Assembly (NCBI RefSeq): GCF_000013705.1
Contig: NC_007947.1
Coordinates: forward strand, 496,001-560,000
Direction: 5' to 3'
DNA: 64,000 bases
Source of the DNA: Methylobacillus flagellatus KT
GTDB taxonomy: Bacteria > Pseudomonadota > Gammaproteobacteria > Burkholderiales > Methylophilaceae
Part shown: positions 54,682-63,476 of the stretch, in pieces
Numbering within the stretch: the stretch's first letter is position 1
How the letters are laid out: each line of letters begins with the position of its first letter
The notes under the pieces: generated by a model
What the model was told of the DNA's origin: nothing
What the model saw: only the letters and a program-made list of their open reading frames with translations
Database searches by the model: none
Translations under genes and position numbers: made by a program

Positions 54682-57258
54682 ATGTTTTCTGATCAGGGAA
54701 GCCATTTCAGTATCGCGCCAGGGGGGTGGAGCTTCTACTCCCCCTTGATTGTGGCGGTCCTGATCGGTATTTCACTGCTCGGTATAGCATGTTATATCCA
54801 CGAGTTGGAGCGTCAGGCCAGGGTCAAGGAAGAGCGGCATTACGTGGCGATGCTGGCGGCAGGGGTGCGTGCGCGGATCGAGGGAGAGCTAAACAGTTCC
54901 ATCCATCTCGGTCTGGGGTTGTCCACCTATGTCGCTGCCAACCCCGATATCAATGCCGACAGTTTCAACCGTGTCGTTGCCAGCCTGGTGCATTATAGTC
55001 GCCACCTCAAGGCCATTACCATGGCGCCGGATAATGTGGTGCGATATGTGTATCCCCTTGCAGGAAATGAACAGCTGCTTGGAGTGCGAAACCCGCCCTG
55101 GGAGGCTGGTCGCGAGGTGTCTCTGGAGGAGTCCAGGCATCCGGAATTGATCGGGCCGGTCAATCTGGTGCAGGGTGGGCGTGGCATGGTGCACCGACTG
55201 CCTGTGTTCGTCCCTGTCAAGGATGGCGGAGAGTCTTATTGGGGGACGGCTTCGATCGTGCTGGACATTGATAGCCTGCTGAAGGCGGCGGGCTTGCAAG
55301 TGCGCGGGCCGGTGTTGAGCTATGCCCTGCGGCGTCTGAACGACCATGGCCAGGTCGAAATGATCAGTGGGGACAGCAATTTGTTCAGCCACCACCCGGT
55401 GATGCTGGAGATTAATCTTGGGGCACATGGTGATTGGCAGCTTGCCGGTATGCCAACCAGTGGGTGGGGGCGCCTGGTGCAACAGAATGACTGGGTTTTC
55501 TGGGTCGGGGTATCGTTGGCCCTGGCATTGGCCACACTTGCCTATGTCTGGTTGCGCACCATTCAACAGCTGCGACGGCGTGATGCCCGGATGCGCTTGG
55601 CTACCAGTGTATTTGCCTCTTCCAGCGAGGGGATCCTGATTGCCAACCCTAACGATGAAGTAATCGGCATCAATCCCGCCGTGACTGCGTTGACGGGATA
55701 TTCGGTACAGGAATTGCTGGGTAGGCCGGTCAGCTTTCTCGCACCTGAACAAACGGTAGCGGAAAGCAGGCGGCAGGCTTCTTTCTCCATCAGCGAGAAA
55801 GGCGTCTGGCAAGGGGAAGCCCTGATAAAACACAAACAGGGATATACCTTCCCCGTGGCACTGACGATTACCACAGTGACCGGCGAAGACGGCAGGGTCG
55901 AGTGCTATATCAACACCTTCAGCGATATCAGTGAACGCAAGGCAAACGAGGCCAGGATCCATGACTTGGCGCATACCGATACACTTACCGGCCTGCCGAA
56001 CCGGATGAGCCTCTATAGTGGACTGGAAGAAAGGCTGGCAAATGTGCAGCCAATCGGGGTCATGATCCTCGACCTGGATAATTTCAAGATCATCAACGAT
56101 ACGTTGGGGCACCATGTTGGCGACCAGTTGCTTGTAGAGGTGGCGCGGCGACTGGTGTGCTGTGTAGGCGAACAGGGCATGGTCGCCCGGCTTGGCGGGG
56201 ATGAGTTCGTCATCGTCCTCGATTGCCCGCAGGCAACGCAGATTGTAGGCCGTGTGGCAAAGGAGGTGTTGCAGCGCCTGGCGCAGCCTTACCTGATTGA
56301 GGGCTACGAACTGCACTCATCTTCCAGCATCGGCATCGGGGTATCCCCGCATGATGGCAGCGATCCGTATAGCTTGCTCAAGAATATCGATACCGCGATG
56401 TATGCGGCCAAGTCTTCAGGCAAGAACAATTTCAAGTTCTTTACCGAAAAGATGCGCGAGCAGATCAACGAGCGCATGCAGATGGAAAACCATTTGCGCC
56501 AGGCGATATTGCGCAATGAGTTCGAGCTGCATTACCAGCCGCAGGTTGACCTTGGCACTGGGCGCATCATCGGCATGGAGGCGCTTGTGCGCTGGAACCA
56601 TCCTGAGTGGGGTATGGTACACCCGGAAAAGTTCATCAGGGTTGCAGAGGAGTGCAATCTGGTCATCCCGCTCGGCGAATGGGTATTGTGCGAAGCGTGC
56701 AGGCAAATCAGTCAATGGAGCCGCCAAGGCTTGGAGGCGGTGTGTATTTCTGTCAATATTTCCGCGCGTCAATTAAAATCCAGGTATCTGTTCACGCTGA
56801 TTGACAATCTGATGATGACACATCAGATCAAGCCCGGCATGCTTGAGCTTGAGATCACGGAGAGTGCGGTCATGGATGATCCCGAGCAGACCATCCCGCG
56901 CATGAAGGAACTGAAAAACAAAGGGGTCGCGTTAGCCATTGATGATTTCGGTACAGGATATTCCTCACTGAGTTATCTCAAGCTGTTGCCGTTGACGCGC
57001 CTGAAAATAGATCGCTCCTTCGTCAAGGATATCGAAACAGACCCGAATGATGCGGCGATATGTGCCGCTACCATTGCATTGGCACGCACTCTAGGCCTGG
57101 GCCTGGTGGCGGAGGGCGTTGAAACTGAAGCACAATTGGAATATTTGCGTGCCCAGGGCTGTGATAGCGCCCAGGGATATTATTTCAGCAAACCCCTGCC
57201 GGCAAACAACATTATGGCGTTTGTTTCCCGCCATCAGCAGGAGGTAATGTCGTCCTGA
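54682..57258 (+). CDS. CHASE-PAS-GGDEF-EAL cyclic di-GMP enzyme
   Basis: 858 residues. Two membrane helices (about 20-42 and 270-290) flank a periplasmic CHASE domain (LHLGLGLSTYVAANPDI-like, VFVPVKDGG). A PAS follows (about 305-420), then GGDEF with intact RLGGDEF but no RxxD inhibitory site five residues before it. The EAL domain has every key residue I can check: EALVRW, NISARQL, ELEITESAVMDD, DDFGTGYSSL, KIDRSF and VAEGVETEAQ. It is probably an active phosphodiesterase whose GGDEF may be active or regulatory. ATG 54682 is tentative (TTG 54646 possible). 35 nt precede the next cyclase. Confidence 0.93.
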   Translation: MFSDQGSHFSIAPGGWSFYSPLIVAVLIGISLLGIACYIHELERQARVKEERHYVAMLAAGVRARIEGELNSSIHLGLGLSTYVAANPDINADSFNRVVASLVHYSRHLKAITMAPDNVVRYVYPLAGNEQLLGVRNPPWEAGREVSLEESRHPELIGPVNLVQGGRGMVHRLPVFVPVKDGGESYWGTASIVLDIDSLLKAAGLQVRGPVLSYALRRLNDHGQVEMISGDSNLFSHHPVMLEINLGAHGDWQLAGMPTSGWGRLVQQNDWVFWVGVSLALALATLAYVWLRTIQQLRRRDARMRLATSVFASSSEGILIANPNDEVIGINPAVTALTGYSVQELLGRPVSFLAPEQTVAESRRQASFSISEKGVWQGEALIKHKQGYTFPVALTITTVTGEDGRVECYINTFSDISERKANEARIHDLAHTDTLTGLPNRMSLYSGLEERLANVQPIGVMILDLDNFKIINDTLGHHVGDQLLVEVARRLVCCVGEQGMVARLGGDEFVIVLDCPQATQIVGRVAKEVLQRLAQPYLIEGYELHSSSSIGIGVSPHDGSDPYSLLKNIDTAMYAAKSSGKNNFKFFTEKMREQINERMQMENHLRQAILRNEFELHYQPQVDLGTGRIIGMEALVRWNHPEWGMVHPEKFIRVAEECNLVIPLGEWVLCEACRQISQWSRQGLEAVCISVNISARQLKSRYLFTLIDNLMMTHQIKPGMLELEITESAVMDDPEQTIPRMKELKNKGVALAIDDFGTGYSSLSYLKLLPLTRLKIDRSFVKDIETDPNDAAICAATIALARTLGLGLVAEGVETEAQLEYLRAQGCDSAQGYYFSKPLPANNIMAFVSRHQQEVMSS

Positions 57259-57293
57259 TGCGATGACATCACGACAGGGATAAAGGGGAGCGG

Positions 57294-59138
57294 TTGCGTA
57301 GGCTAGTCATATTGATTCTGCTGCTGGTTTGCCATGCCTCGGCCTGGGTGCAAACTGCAGCATTGCGCTTGGATGACAGCCTTGATGTGGCGTCTGCCGG
57401 GCCTTTCCTGCAATATCTGGAGGATCCCGGTCACCAGCTCAGGCTACAGGATTTGCCTGCCTTGCAAAGCGGTGCGTGGCAGCCGGCGCTGAATGAGCGG
57501 GGTAATGTCAACTTGGGCTATTCGCGTTCCGCTTACTGGTTCGCGCTACCCGTGTCCGTGGTTTCCAATGACGTTGAAGACCGCCTGCTCGAAATCGCGT
57601 TTGCCTCCCTCGATCATGTCGAGGTGTATAGCCCGGACAGCCGTGGCGTCTACCAGCAGCAAGTGGCGGGCGACATTTACGCCTTCGACCAGCGGCCTTA
57701 TCCGCACCGCAACCTGGTATTTCCCCTTCAGTTACCTCCAGGAGAGCATGTCCTTTATATCAAGGTGGTGTCGCAGGGAACCCTGACCGTCCCGGTCAAC
57801 CTCTGGCAAGTCGAGGCCATGCATATACATGACCAATCTGCCTATTCCTTGCTGAGCTTGTATTATGGCGCTCTGCTCGCCCTGTTTTTCTACAATTTCC
57901 TGATCTATCTCTCCACCCGCGAAACCGTTTTCCTGTTTTACGTGGCTTTTGTCGGCAGCATGGTCGTGGCCCAGGCGTCGTTGAATGGCCTGGGAAACCA
58001 GTTTCTCTGGCCCAGCTGGCCCGAGTGGGGTAATGTCGCCCTGCCTTGCGGCATGGCCGCCACCGGATTCTTCGGGGTACTGTTCAGCCGTATTTTCCTG
58101 AATACCCGGGGAAACTTTCCGCGGCTGGATCGGGTCATGCTGGCGTTTGCCGTATTGTTCGCCTTGATCATGCTTTCCCCGCTGGCCTTGGCATATCAGC
58201 ATTATGCGTTGCTTGTTTCATTGTCCGGGATATCGTTTTCACTGTTCGTTACCTGGGTGGCAGTTGTATCCTATATGCGCAGGAATCCGGGCGCATTTTA
58301 CTTTCTGTTGGCCTGGGGCGCCGTACTGGCAGGTGTCGTGATCTTGGGATTGCGCAATCTAGGCTGGGTACCGACCAATGTATTCACCATCTACTCCATG
58401 CAGATAGGTTCTGCCATCGAAATGCTCATGTTGTCGTTTGCCCTGGCTGACCGGATCACCGTGATGCGCAAGGAGAAGGAACAGGCCCAGCGCGATACAC
58501 TGAACGCCAAGCAGGCATTGGTGGATGCCCTGATCAAGACTGAGCAGGAGCTGGAGGAGCGGGTCGCCTTGCGCACCAAGGAAATCGAGGCAGTCAACAC
58601 CCAGTTGCGACACAAGGAGCGCGAGCTGCGTTATATGGCACTGCACGATGCGCTTACGGGATTGGCAAATCGTACGCTCATGAACGATAGCCTCAAGCGC
58701 GCACTCGCCCGTGCAGCCAGAGACAAGGGCATAGTGGCCGTGCTGTTGATCGATCTCGATGGGTTCAAGGGGATCAACGATACTTATGGCCATGCTGCCG
58801 GTGACTTGGTGTTGCAAGTCGTGGCCGCTCGCCTGCGTAAAGTGACGCGGGTAAGTGATGTGACCGCGCGCCTCGGGGGAGACGAGTTTGTCGTGGTCCT
58901 GGAAGATATCCATGGGGTTGATGATGCGGTACGCATTGCTGAAAAGCTGATCCGCGAGTTGGAGCGGCCTGTGGAGGGCGGCTTGCAGATTTCCGCCAGC
59001 ATTGGCATTGCATTAAGCGTTGAGGGGCAGCTGGCAGAGGATGCTTTGTTGCGCCAAGCGGACAAGGCGATGTATGAAGCAAAGCTGGCAGGGCGCAACC
59101 GTTGGCATGTATCGGCTGAGATTTTTATGACCGCATAA
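57294..59138 (+). CDS. 7TMR-DISM diguanylate cyclase
   Basis: 614 residues. Signal/anchor sequence, then a periplasmic 7TMR-DISMED2 carbohydrate-binding-like domain (about 25-170: GYSRSAYWFALPVSV, FPLQLPPGEHVLYIKV) and seven membrane helices (about 180-390). A coiled coil (about 395-440: EKEQAQRDTLNAKQALVDAL) leads to a GGDEF domain (about 450-610) with RLGGDEF preceded by RVSD, a proper I-site for product inhibition. No EAL. It would make cyclic di-GMP in response to an external ligand. The start is a TTG after AAGGGGAG. Confidence 0.93.
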   Translation: MRRLVILILLLVCHASAWVQTAALRLDDSLDVASAGPFLQYLEDPGHQLRLQDLPALQSGAWQPALNERGNVNLGYSRSAYWFALPVSVVSNDVEDRLLEIAFASLDHVEVYSPDSRGVYQQQVAGDIYAFDQRPYPHRNLVFPLQLPPGEHVLYIKVVSQGTLTVPVNLWQVEAMHIHDQSAYSLLSLYYGALLALFFYNFLIYLSTRETVFLFYVAFVGSMVVAQASLNGLGNQFLWPSWPEWGNVALPCGMAATGFFGVLFSRIFLNTRGNFPRLDRVMLAFAVLFALIMLSPLALAYQHYALLVSLSGISFSLFVTWVAVVSYMRRNPGAFYFLLAWGAVLAGVVILGLRNLGWVPTNVFTIYSMQIGSAIEMLMLSFALADRITVMRKEKEQAQRDTLNAKQALVDALIKTEQELEERVALRTKEIEAVNTQLRHKERELRYMALHDALTGLANRTLMNDSLKRALARAARDKGIVAVLLIDLDGFKGINDTYGHAAGDLVLQVVAARLRKVTRVSDVTARLGGDEFVVVLEDIHGVDDAVRIAEKLIRELERPVEGGLQISASIGIALSVEGQLAEDALLRQADKAMYEAKLAGRNRWHVSAEIFMTA

Positions 59139-59235
59139 GTCGCCGGGCAGCAACTTTCCACCACTGCGTGTGTCATTTTAAGCTGGAGCTCTGCTGCAGG
59201 GCCTTCCTGTATAGATCAAATTTAAAAGGCAGCAT

Positions 59236-60504
59236 ATGCATATCATCAAGAAGTACAAAAATGTTTATCTTTCCTTGGTCCTCCTGGTGGCGGGTATTGC
59301 CCTGTTCTTTGCCGGCGCGGGCTTATACCATATGCAATGGTGGCCTTTCGGCCAAGGCTATTTTGCCAGCGTTGACGTGGATGAAATAGTGCCAGAGCCG
59401 CGTCAGGTCAAGTTGACATCCATATTCGGCACGGAGGATCTCGAAGTCCGCGAGCTGCCATTCAGCGATCAATATCCCACGGGACCATTCGAGATGCTGG
59501 GCAACAAGCATTTTCTTTTCATCACGAAGTGTGGGGAGGTTTATTTCACCAGGATCAACGAGTCCGGCGAGATCGAGATCACCAAAAATGCTGACTCCTT
59601 GACCAAGCCAGGCCTGGATGAGCGCGAGGAGAGCAAGGGCGATGACTATGATGGCCTGGTGTATTGCAAGGAACTTGCCGGAGTCAAGGACTCACTATTG
59701 GTTGGCAATACCCTGTATGTGGTCTATACCACCTGGGATCATGAGGCAAATGGCGCAAGGTTGGCGGTGTCAGCGTTCGAACTTGACCAGGAGCAATCCG
59801 AACTGACTTTTAGCAAGGATATCTTCCTGACTTACCCTGCAGTCAAGGAGCCTTTTCTTGGCCATCAGGTTGGCGGCAAGCTGGTGCTGGGAGCGGATGA
59901 CGATACCATGTTCCTCAGCGTGGGGGATTTTTCCAAGCCCGATGGCGTTCAGGATCCGTCCACTGCGCTTGGGAAGATGATCAAGATCAACCTGAAGGAT
60001 GCCAGCGCCGAGATCTATGCCAGTGGATTGCGTTCACCTTCTGGCGGCCTGTATTTCGACCGGGATAGCAACGAATTGTGGGAAACCGAGCATGGCCCGA
60101 AGGGCGGGGACGAAATCAACCTCATCAAGCAGGGCCGCAATTACGGCTGGCCGTTGGTGAGCTATGGCACCTTGTATGAACGCGAGGGCATGGGGAATTA
60201 CTACGGCAACAAGTATAACTCTCATGAGGATTTCGAGAAGCCGGCATTTGTGTTCAACCCATCCATCGGTGTGGGGGCTATTGCCAAATATCCAAAGACC
60301 GGTAAGAACGAATATTGGGAGGGAGGGTTCTTTGTCGCTGGCATGGCCGCCAACTCCCTGCTATACATGCGCAAGGAAGGGGAGCGCCTAGTGTATGCCG
60401 AACCCGTATTGCATGATTACCGTATTCGCGCACTCAAGATCGACAAGAACGGGCGCTTCTTCATTAAGACAGATAATGACCAGTTTCTCTGGATGGAGAA
60501 ATAG
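59236..60504 (+). CDS. PQQ-dependent sugar dehydrogenase-like (GSDH) membrane-anchored protein
   Basis: 422 residues. One N-terminal membrane helix (VYLSLVLLVAGIALFFAGAGL) leaves a periplasmic six-bladed propeller of the glucose/sorbosone dehydrogenase family: GHQVGGKLVLGADDDTMFLS, GLRSPSGGLYFDRDSNELWE, EHGPKGGDEINLIKQGRNYG. These are the usual GSDH signatures. Several PQQ-contact residues cannot be verified by eye, so enzymatic activity and substrate are open. AAAAGGCAGC precedes the ATG. It is probably monocistronic, ending at a hairpin shared with the convergent regulator. Confidence 0.85.
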   Translation: MHIIKKYKNVYLSLVLLVAGIALFFAGAGLYHMQWWPFGQGYFASVDVDEIVPEPRQVKLTSIFGTEDLEVRELPFSDQYPTGPFEMLGNKHFLFITKCGEVYFTRINESGEIEITKNADSLTKPGLDEREESKGDDYDGLVYCKELAGVKDSLLVGNTLYVVYTTWDHEANGARLAVSAFELDQEQSELTFSKDIFLTYPAVKEPFLGHQVGGKLVLGADDDTMFLSVGDFSKPDGVQDPSTALGKMIKINLKDASAEIYASGLRSPSGGLYFDRDSNELWETEHGPKGGDEINLIKQGRNYGWPLVSYGTLYEREGMGNYYGNKYNSHEDFEKPAFVFNPSIGVGAIAKYPKTGKNEYWEGGFFVAGMAANSLLYMRKEGERLVYAEPVLHDYRIRALKIDKNGRFFIKTDNDQFLWMEK

Positions 60505-60512
60505 CCAGTACG

Positions 60513-60538
60513 CCGCCAGGCTGATTTCAGCCTGGCGG
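60513..60538. terminator. Hairpin between convergent genes, probable terminator
   Basis: Perfect inverted repeat CCGCCAGGCTGA/TCAGCCTGGCGG separated by TT. Strong stem without a T-run, so termination may need Rho or may be partial. It lies 9 nt after the dehydrogenase stop and 14 nt after the regulator stop on the other strand. Confidence 0.6.
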
Positions 60539-60551
60539 TAGGGAATACCTG

Positions 60552-61211
60552 TTACCCAGGCGCGCGACAGCACTGGGTATCGGGCAAGGTCAGCAAGTGG
60601 TGCTGCAATGCATAAAAAATGAAGTCGGCATTGCTCTTGAAGTTGAGTTTCCGCAATACCCGGCTGCGGAATACGCTGACTGCGCCTGCGGTGACGTTCA
60701 GTTCACGCGCGACAGTGGCGATGGTTTTACGTTGAATGAATTTCAGGAACACCTGGAACTCACGCTTTGAAAGTTGTTCATGGGGCAGGGGCGTCTGCTC
60801 GGACTGTAATGCCTGCCTGAGCGTATCCGGCAGGTGATGCTTTCCGCTGTAAACCGTCTCGATGGCTTGAACGAGATCATGTTCGCTAGCATATTTGTCT
60901 AGGTAGCCCTTGCAGCCGCAGCGGATAAAATTGAGCAGGAAGTGCTCGTCCTCGCTACTGCTGAGCAGCAGCACCGGGATATGGGGCGCAATGCCCCGCA
61001 AGTGAGACAACAGTTCCAAGCCGTCTCTCTTGCAAGACGATACGCACACGATGAGAAGGTCAAGCTGACGCCTGGCCCGCAATTTCCTTATCTTTTCCTC
61101 GTCAATACTTGCCAGCACATGCTTGATCTGCATTTCCTTGCGCTGGGAAAGCAAGTGGCTGAGCGAGTAATTGACCAGGCTGTCCTGGCTGATCAATGCG
61201 ATTTTTTTCAT
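60552..61211 (-). CDS. LuxR/NarL-type regulator with degenerate receiver domain
   Basis: 219 residues. The N-terminal part (1-125) has the receiver fold (MKKIALISQDSLVNYSLSHL, HIPVLLLSSSEDEHFLLNFI, GCKGYLDKYASEHDLVQAI with the conserved Lys). The phospho-acceptor position in LDLLIVCVSS is Cys56 instead of Asp, and the upstream acidic pair is reduced to QD. The C-terminal LuxR helix-turn-helix is intact (LSKREFQVFLKFIQRKTIATVARELNV). It is therefore likely to be controlled without phosphorylation. I chose ATG 61211; the longer frame to 61364 adds a non-family N-terminus. No histidine kinase is adjacent. Confidence 0.88.
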   Translation of the reverse strand: MKKIALISQDSLVNYSLSHLLSQRKEMQIKHVLASIDEEKIRKLRARRQLDLLIVCVSSCKRDGLELLSHLRGIAPHIPVLLLSSSEDEHFLLNFIRCGCKGYLDKYASEHDLVQAIETVYSGKHHLPDTLRQALQSEQTPLPHEQLSKREFQVFLKFIQRKTIATVARELNVTAGAVSVFRSRVLRKLNFKSNADFIFYALQHHLLTLPDTQCCRAPG

Positions 61212-61462
61212 GGCGCTCAGTATGGTGCAATGAATAGATGGCCTAATCCTACCCCCAATGTGATGAGGAAGCTGTAGGACAACATAGCGCCCCCGTGTAG
61301 GAAAAAATGAGACCTTCCCCGTCCTTGCAGGCACGTAGGATCGATCTGACATGCATTCGAGCAATTTGCCTATGATCCTCCTGCTCTGCTTGTCTTAATC
61401 TGCACATCAGCCGCATCCGAGGCTAGAAATACAACAACCACTCAATATGTTAGGAGGCAGAT

Positions 61463-62347
61463 ATGGCAACGTTGCATAGTGAAGCATCAAGGAGGGATGG
61501 CTGGTGGGTTTTGCCTATTTCATGGCGGGCAATCCTGGCCGGTTTAGCCGTGGCGATCGCAGTACAACTGGTATTGAGCCTGCTGGGTACGGGCATAGGT
61601 TTCAGTTTTGTGGAACCGGCTGAGCCAGGTGGCACCCCCTCGGCTGAGGCATTTGGTATTGGGGCATCATTGTGGTGGATCGTCTCATGGATATTTTCGT
61701 TGACGGCGGGGACCATTGTTGCCGTATTGTCTTCCGATGAGGTCACCCGCTGCAGGGGCGCATTACTTGGGATTGTCATCTGGGCATTGGCGACCATTGC
61801 GGGCGCTTGTTTGTTCACCAATCTGGCCGGCGGCGTATTCAAGACCACTGCTGGGGCGCTGGGTGTCGCTGGCAGTAGTGCGGTGGCTGGCGGCGGTGCA
61901 TTGCTGGCAACCAACGGGACTGGAAACGAATTGATGCAGGAGATAGAAGCATTTTTCCGTAACGCCAAGGACAATGTGGATCAGCAGGTAGTCGGTGAGC
62001 AACGCGGCAGGAGCCATGGTGGCGCTTACTGGCATGCGCTGAGCCGCTACCTCACCAATACCGATGAAGCAAGTCGGGTGATAGACCGCGATCGTGTCGT
62101 CACTGCACTTGCGGATGCGGCGGGCGTATCGCGTGAGCAGGCTGACGAAGAGGTGAGAAAGCTCGAGGAGGCTTATGCAGCCGGGAAGGAAAGAGCCAAG
62201 GAAGCAGCTGAGAAGGCCGCTGAAGCAGCCGCCCAATTTGCGCTATGGGCCACGCTGGGCTTCCTACTGAGCCTGGTTGCTGCGGTAGTAGCCGGTGCCC
62301 TCACTGCACGTAGCGTCGCCCAATCAGCCACCAAGAATACATATTAA
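61463..62347 (+). CDS. Multi-spanning membrane protein of unknown function
   Basis: 294 residues. Helices at about 22-45, 70-92, 105-122 and 127-150 (SWRAILAGLAVAIAVQLVLSLLG, LGVAGSSAVAGGGALLATN) and a last one near 255-278 (WATLGFLLSLVAAVVAGALTA). Between them a soluble part of about 100 residues ends in an Ala/Glu/Lys-rich helix (SREQADEEVRKLEEAYAAGK). Similar proteins exist in other proteobacteria without a known role. AGGAGG precedes the ATG. The 23-residue protein that starts 19 nt later is probably co-expressed. Confidence 0.75.
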   Translation: MATLHSEASRRDGWWVLPISWRAILAGLAVAIAVQLVLSLLGTGIGFSFVEPAEPGGTPSAEAFGIGASLWWIVSWIFSLTAGTIVAVLSSDEVTRCRGALLGIVIWALATIAGACLFTNLAGGVFKTTAGALGVAGSSAVAGGGALLATNGTGNELMQEIEAFFRNAKDNVDQQVVGEQRGRSHGGAYWHALSRYLTNTDEASRVIDRDRVVTALADAAGVSREQADEEVRKLEEAYAAGKERAKEAAEKAAEAAAQFALWATLGFLLSLVAAVVAGALTARSVAQSATKNTY

Positions 62348-62366
62348 TCAGTTAAAGGAGAGAGAG

Positions 62367-62438
62367 ATGCCTTATATCATTGCATGGTTACTGGGAGTGC
62401 CCATTACTGTCCTGGTATTGATCTGGCTGATTTTTTAA
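62367..62438 (+). CDS. 23-residue single-helix membrane peptide
   Basis: ATG at 62367 with an excellent AAAGGAGA site; stop TAA at 62436-62438. The product begins MPYIIAWLLGVPITVLVLIW and is almost entirely one membrane helix. It recalls tiny hydrophobic proteins annotated in many proteobacteria near stress-related membrane genes. A strong 15-bp terminator follows at once, which supports a real end-of-operon gene. Confidence 0.7.
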   Translation: MPYIIAWLLGVPITVLVLIWLIF

Positions 62439-62457
62439 ACAGCCTTGTTGATGAACC

Positions 62458-62492
62458 AAATATAAAGCCCCACTGGATGGGGCTTTATATTT
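62458..62492 (+). terminator. Strong terminator after the 23-residue gene
   Basis: 15-bp perfect stem AAATATAAAGCCCCA/TGGGGCTTTATATTT with loop CTGGA. The A/T-rich base lets it work in either direction. Confidence 0.92.
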
Positions 62493-62694
62493 GCGTGCGC
62501 GGGCAAAGGTGTCAGCGCCGTCTGACAAAAACTATCATGGCCGTCCTATGGGGAGGCACGTCCAGGGTGGATATGATGGGCTTATAGATTAGCAGGCAAT
62601 GCCAATGCGAATTAGTTTCAGGATGCTGACGAAAATTTCGTATTGAGTCCTCACTAAACGGCATGTGCCATGCATGATTATTAAGGAGAACAAG

Positions 62695-62997
62695 ATGAAA
62701 TCAATCTTTCGAGTGCTCGCTCTATCGCCCCTCATCGTTATTGCCAATACTGCATCGGCCGTGGAAATGTGTCGGGGTGAATTACCGCATGTTCCGCCAT
62801 TGCCCATGAGTAAAGGGGCAATGGTGAGTATTAGTGGTCATGCCATATCCACTGGGGAAGGCATGCACCAACGGGTGTCGGACAAACAGGCGCTGAAGTC
62901 ATATCGCGTCGAGCCATATCAACGCCCTGTATTGGTAGGCAAAGGGCTTTGTCATAAAGGACCTGGCGCATTCAATACAAGCACCGTCAAGATGTGA
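62695..62997 (+). CDS. Small exported protein of unknown function
   Basis: 100 residues. Signal peptide MKSIFRVLALSPLIVIANTASA, then a mature part of about 78 residues with two Cys (EMCRGEL, GLCHKGP), Pro-rich and basic. AAGGAGAACAAG sits just before ATG 62695, which fixes the start. No family recognised. It stands alone between two hairpins and is preceded by 255 bp without a gene. Confidence 0.65.
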   Translation: MKSIFRVLALSPLIVIANTASAVEMCRGELPHVPPLPMSKGAMVSISGHAISTGEGMHQRVSDKQALKSYRVEPYQRPVLVGKGLCHKGPGAFNTSTVKM

Positions 62998-63073
62998 TAC
63001 TCCCCCCTCTCTCGCTCCAGTCGTGCTTCATGCAGGCATGACTGGCCGCCATGATGATGAATAAGGAAAAGAA

Positions 63074-63418
63074 ATGAGATTATCCAAGTCTAAATGGTTT
63101 GCAGCTATTATTGCGTTGGTGTTGGTCTGGGTTGCCTTCAGCCAGATACGCATGCTGGATGGCACAGCTGTAGACACTGCCAAGACCGCCGCGTTGAAGC
63201 ATATTGAGAATCCTGAATCTGCCAAGCTGGAGAATCTGGAGGAAGTCCGTCACGGCGACATGAGTGTCGTTTGTGGAGATTACAGCGTAAAGGATGATAG
63301 CGGAAATTACGGCCCGGGCCAGAAGTTTGTCGTTGAAATCCGCGAGGGCGAAGAAGCGAGGTTCAGCGAGTCGGATGAGGACATTACCCAATATTGCAAT
63401 CTATCTGGCAAATCCTGA
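63074..63418 (+). CDS. Small membrane-anchored protein of unknown function
   Basis: 114 residues. An N-terminal hydrophobic segment (KWFAAIIALVLVWVAFSQI) serves as uncleaved anchor or signal. The remainder is acidic, with two Cys (VVCGDYSV, QYCNLS) and the pattern NPESAKLENLEEVRHGDMSV followed by GQKFVVEI. Such small proteins recall periplasmic or phage-type accessory proteins, but I do not assign one. ATAAGGAAAAG precedes the ATG. Convergent with the last gene of the window. Confidence 0.65.
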   Translation: MRLSKSKWFAAIIALVLVWVAFSQIRMLDGTAVDTAKTAALKHIENPESAKLENLEEVRHGDMSVVCGDYSVKDDSGNYGPGQKFVVEIREGEEARFSESDEDITQYCNLSGKS

Positions 63419-63433
63419 TATTGAAAAGTTGAT

Positions 63434-63471
63434 ACCCAGCGATATCAGAAGATATTCTGATGTCGCTGGGT
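63434..63471. terminator. Bidirectional hairpin between convergent genes
   Basis: Outer stem ACCCAGCGA/TCGCTGGGT, extended inward by ATCAG/CTGAT with one mismatch, around an AAGATATT loop. It lies in the 58-bp gap between two convergent stops; T-rich bases follow on the plus strand. Confidence 0.75.
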
Positions 63472-63476
63472 GTTCT

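Noticed and set aside
62384..62587. 67-codon open frame after the membrane protein
   Set aside because: Overlaps the 23-residue gene out of frame and runs through the terminator hairpin; no binding site.
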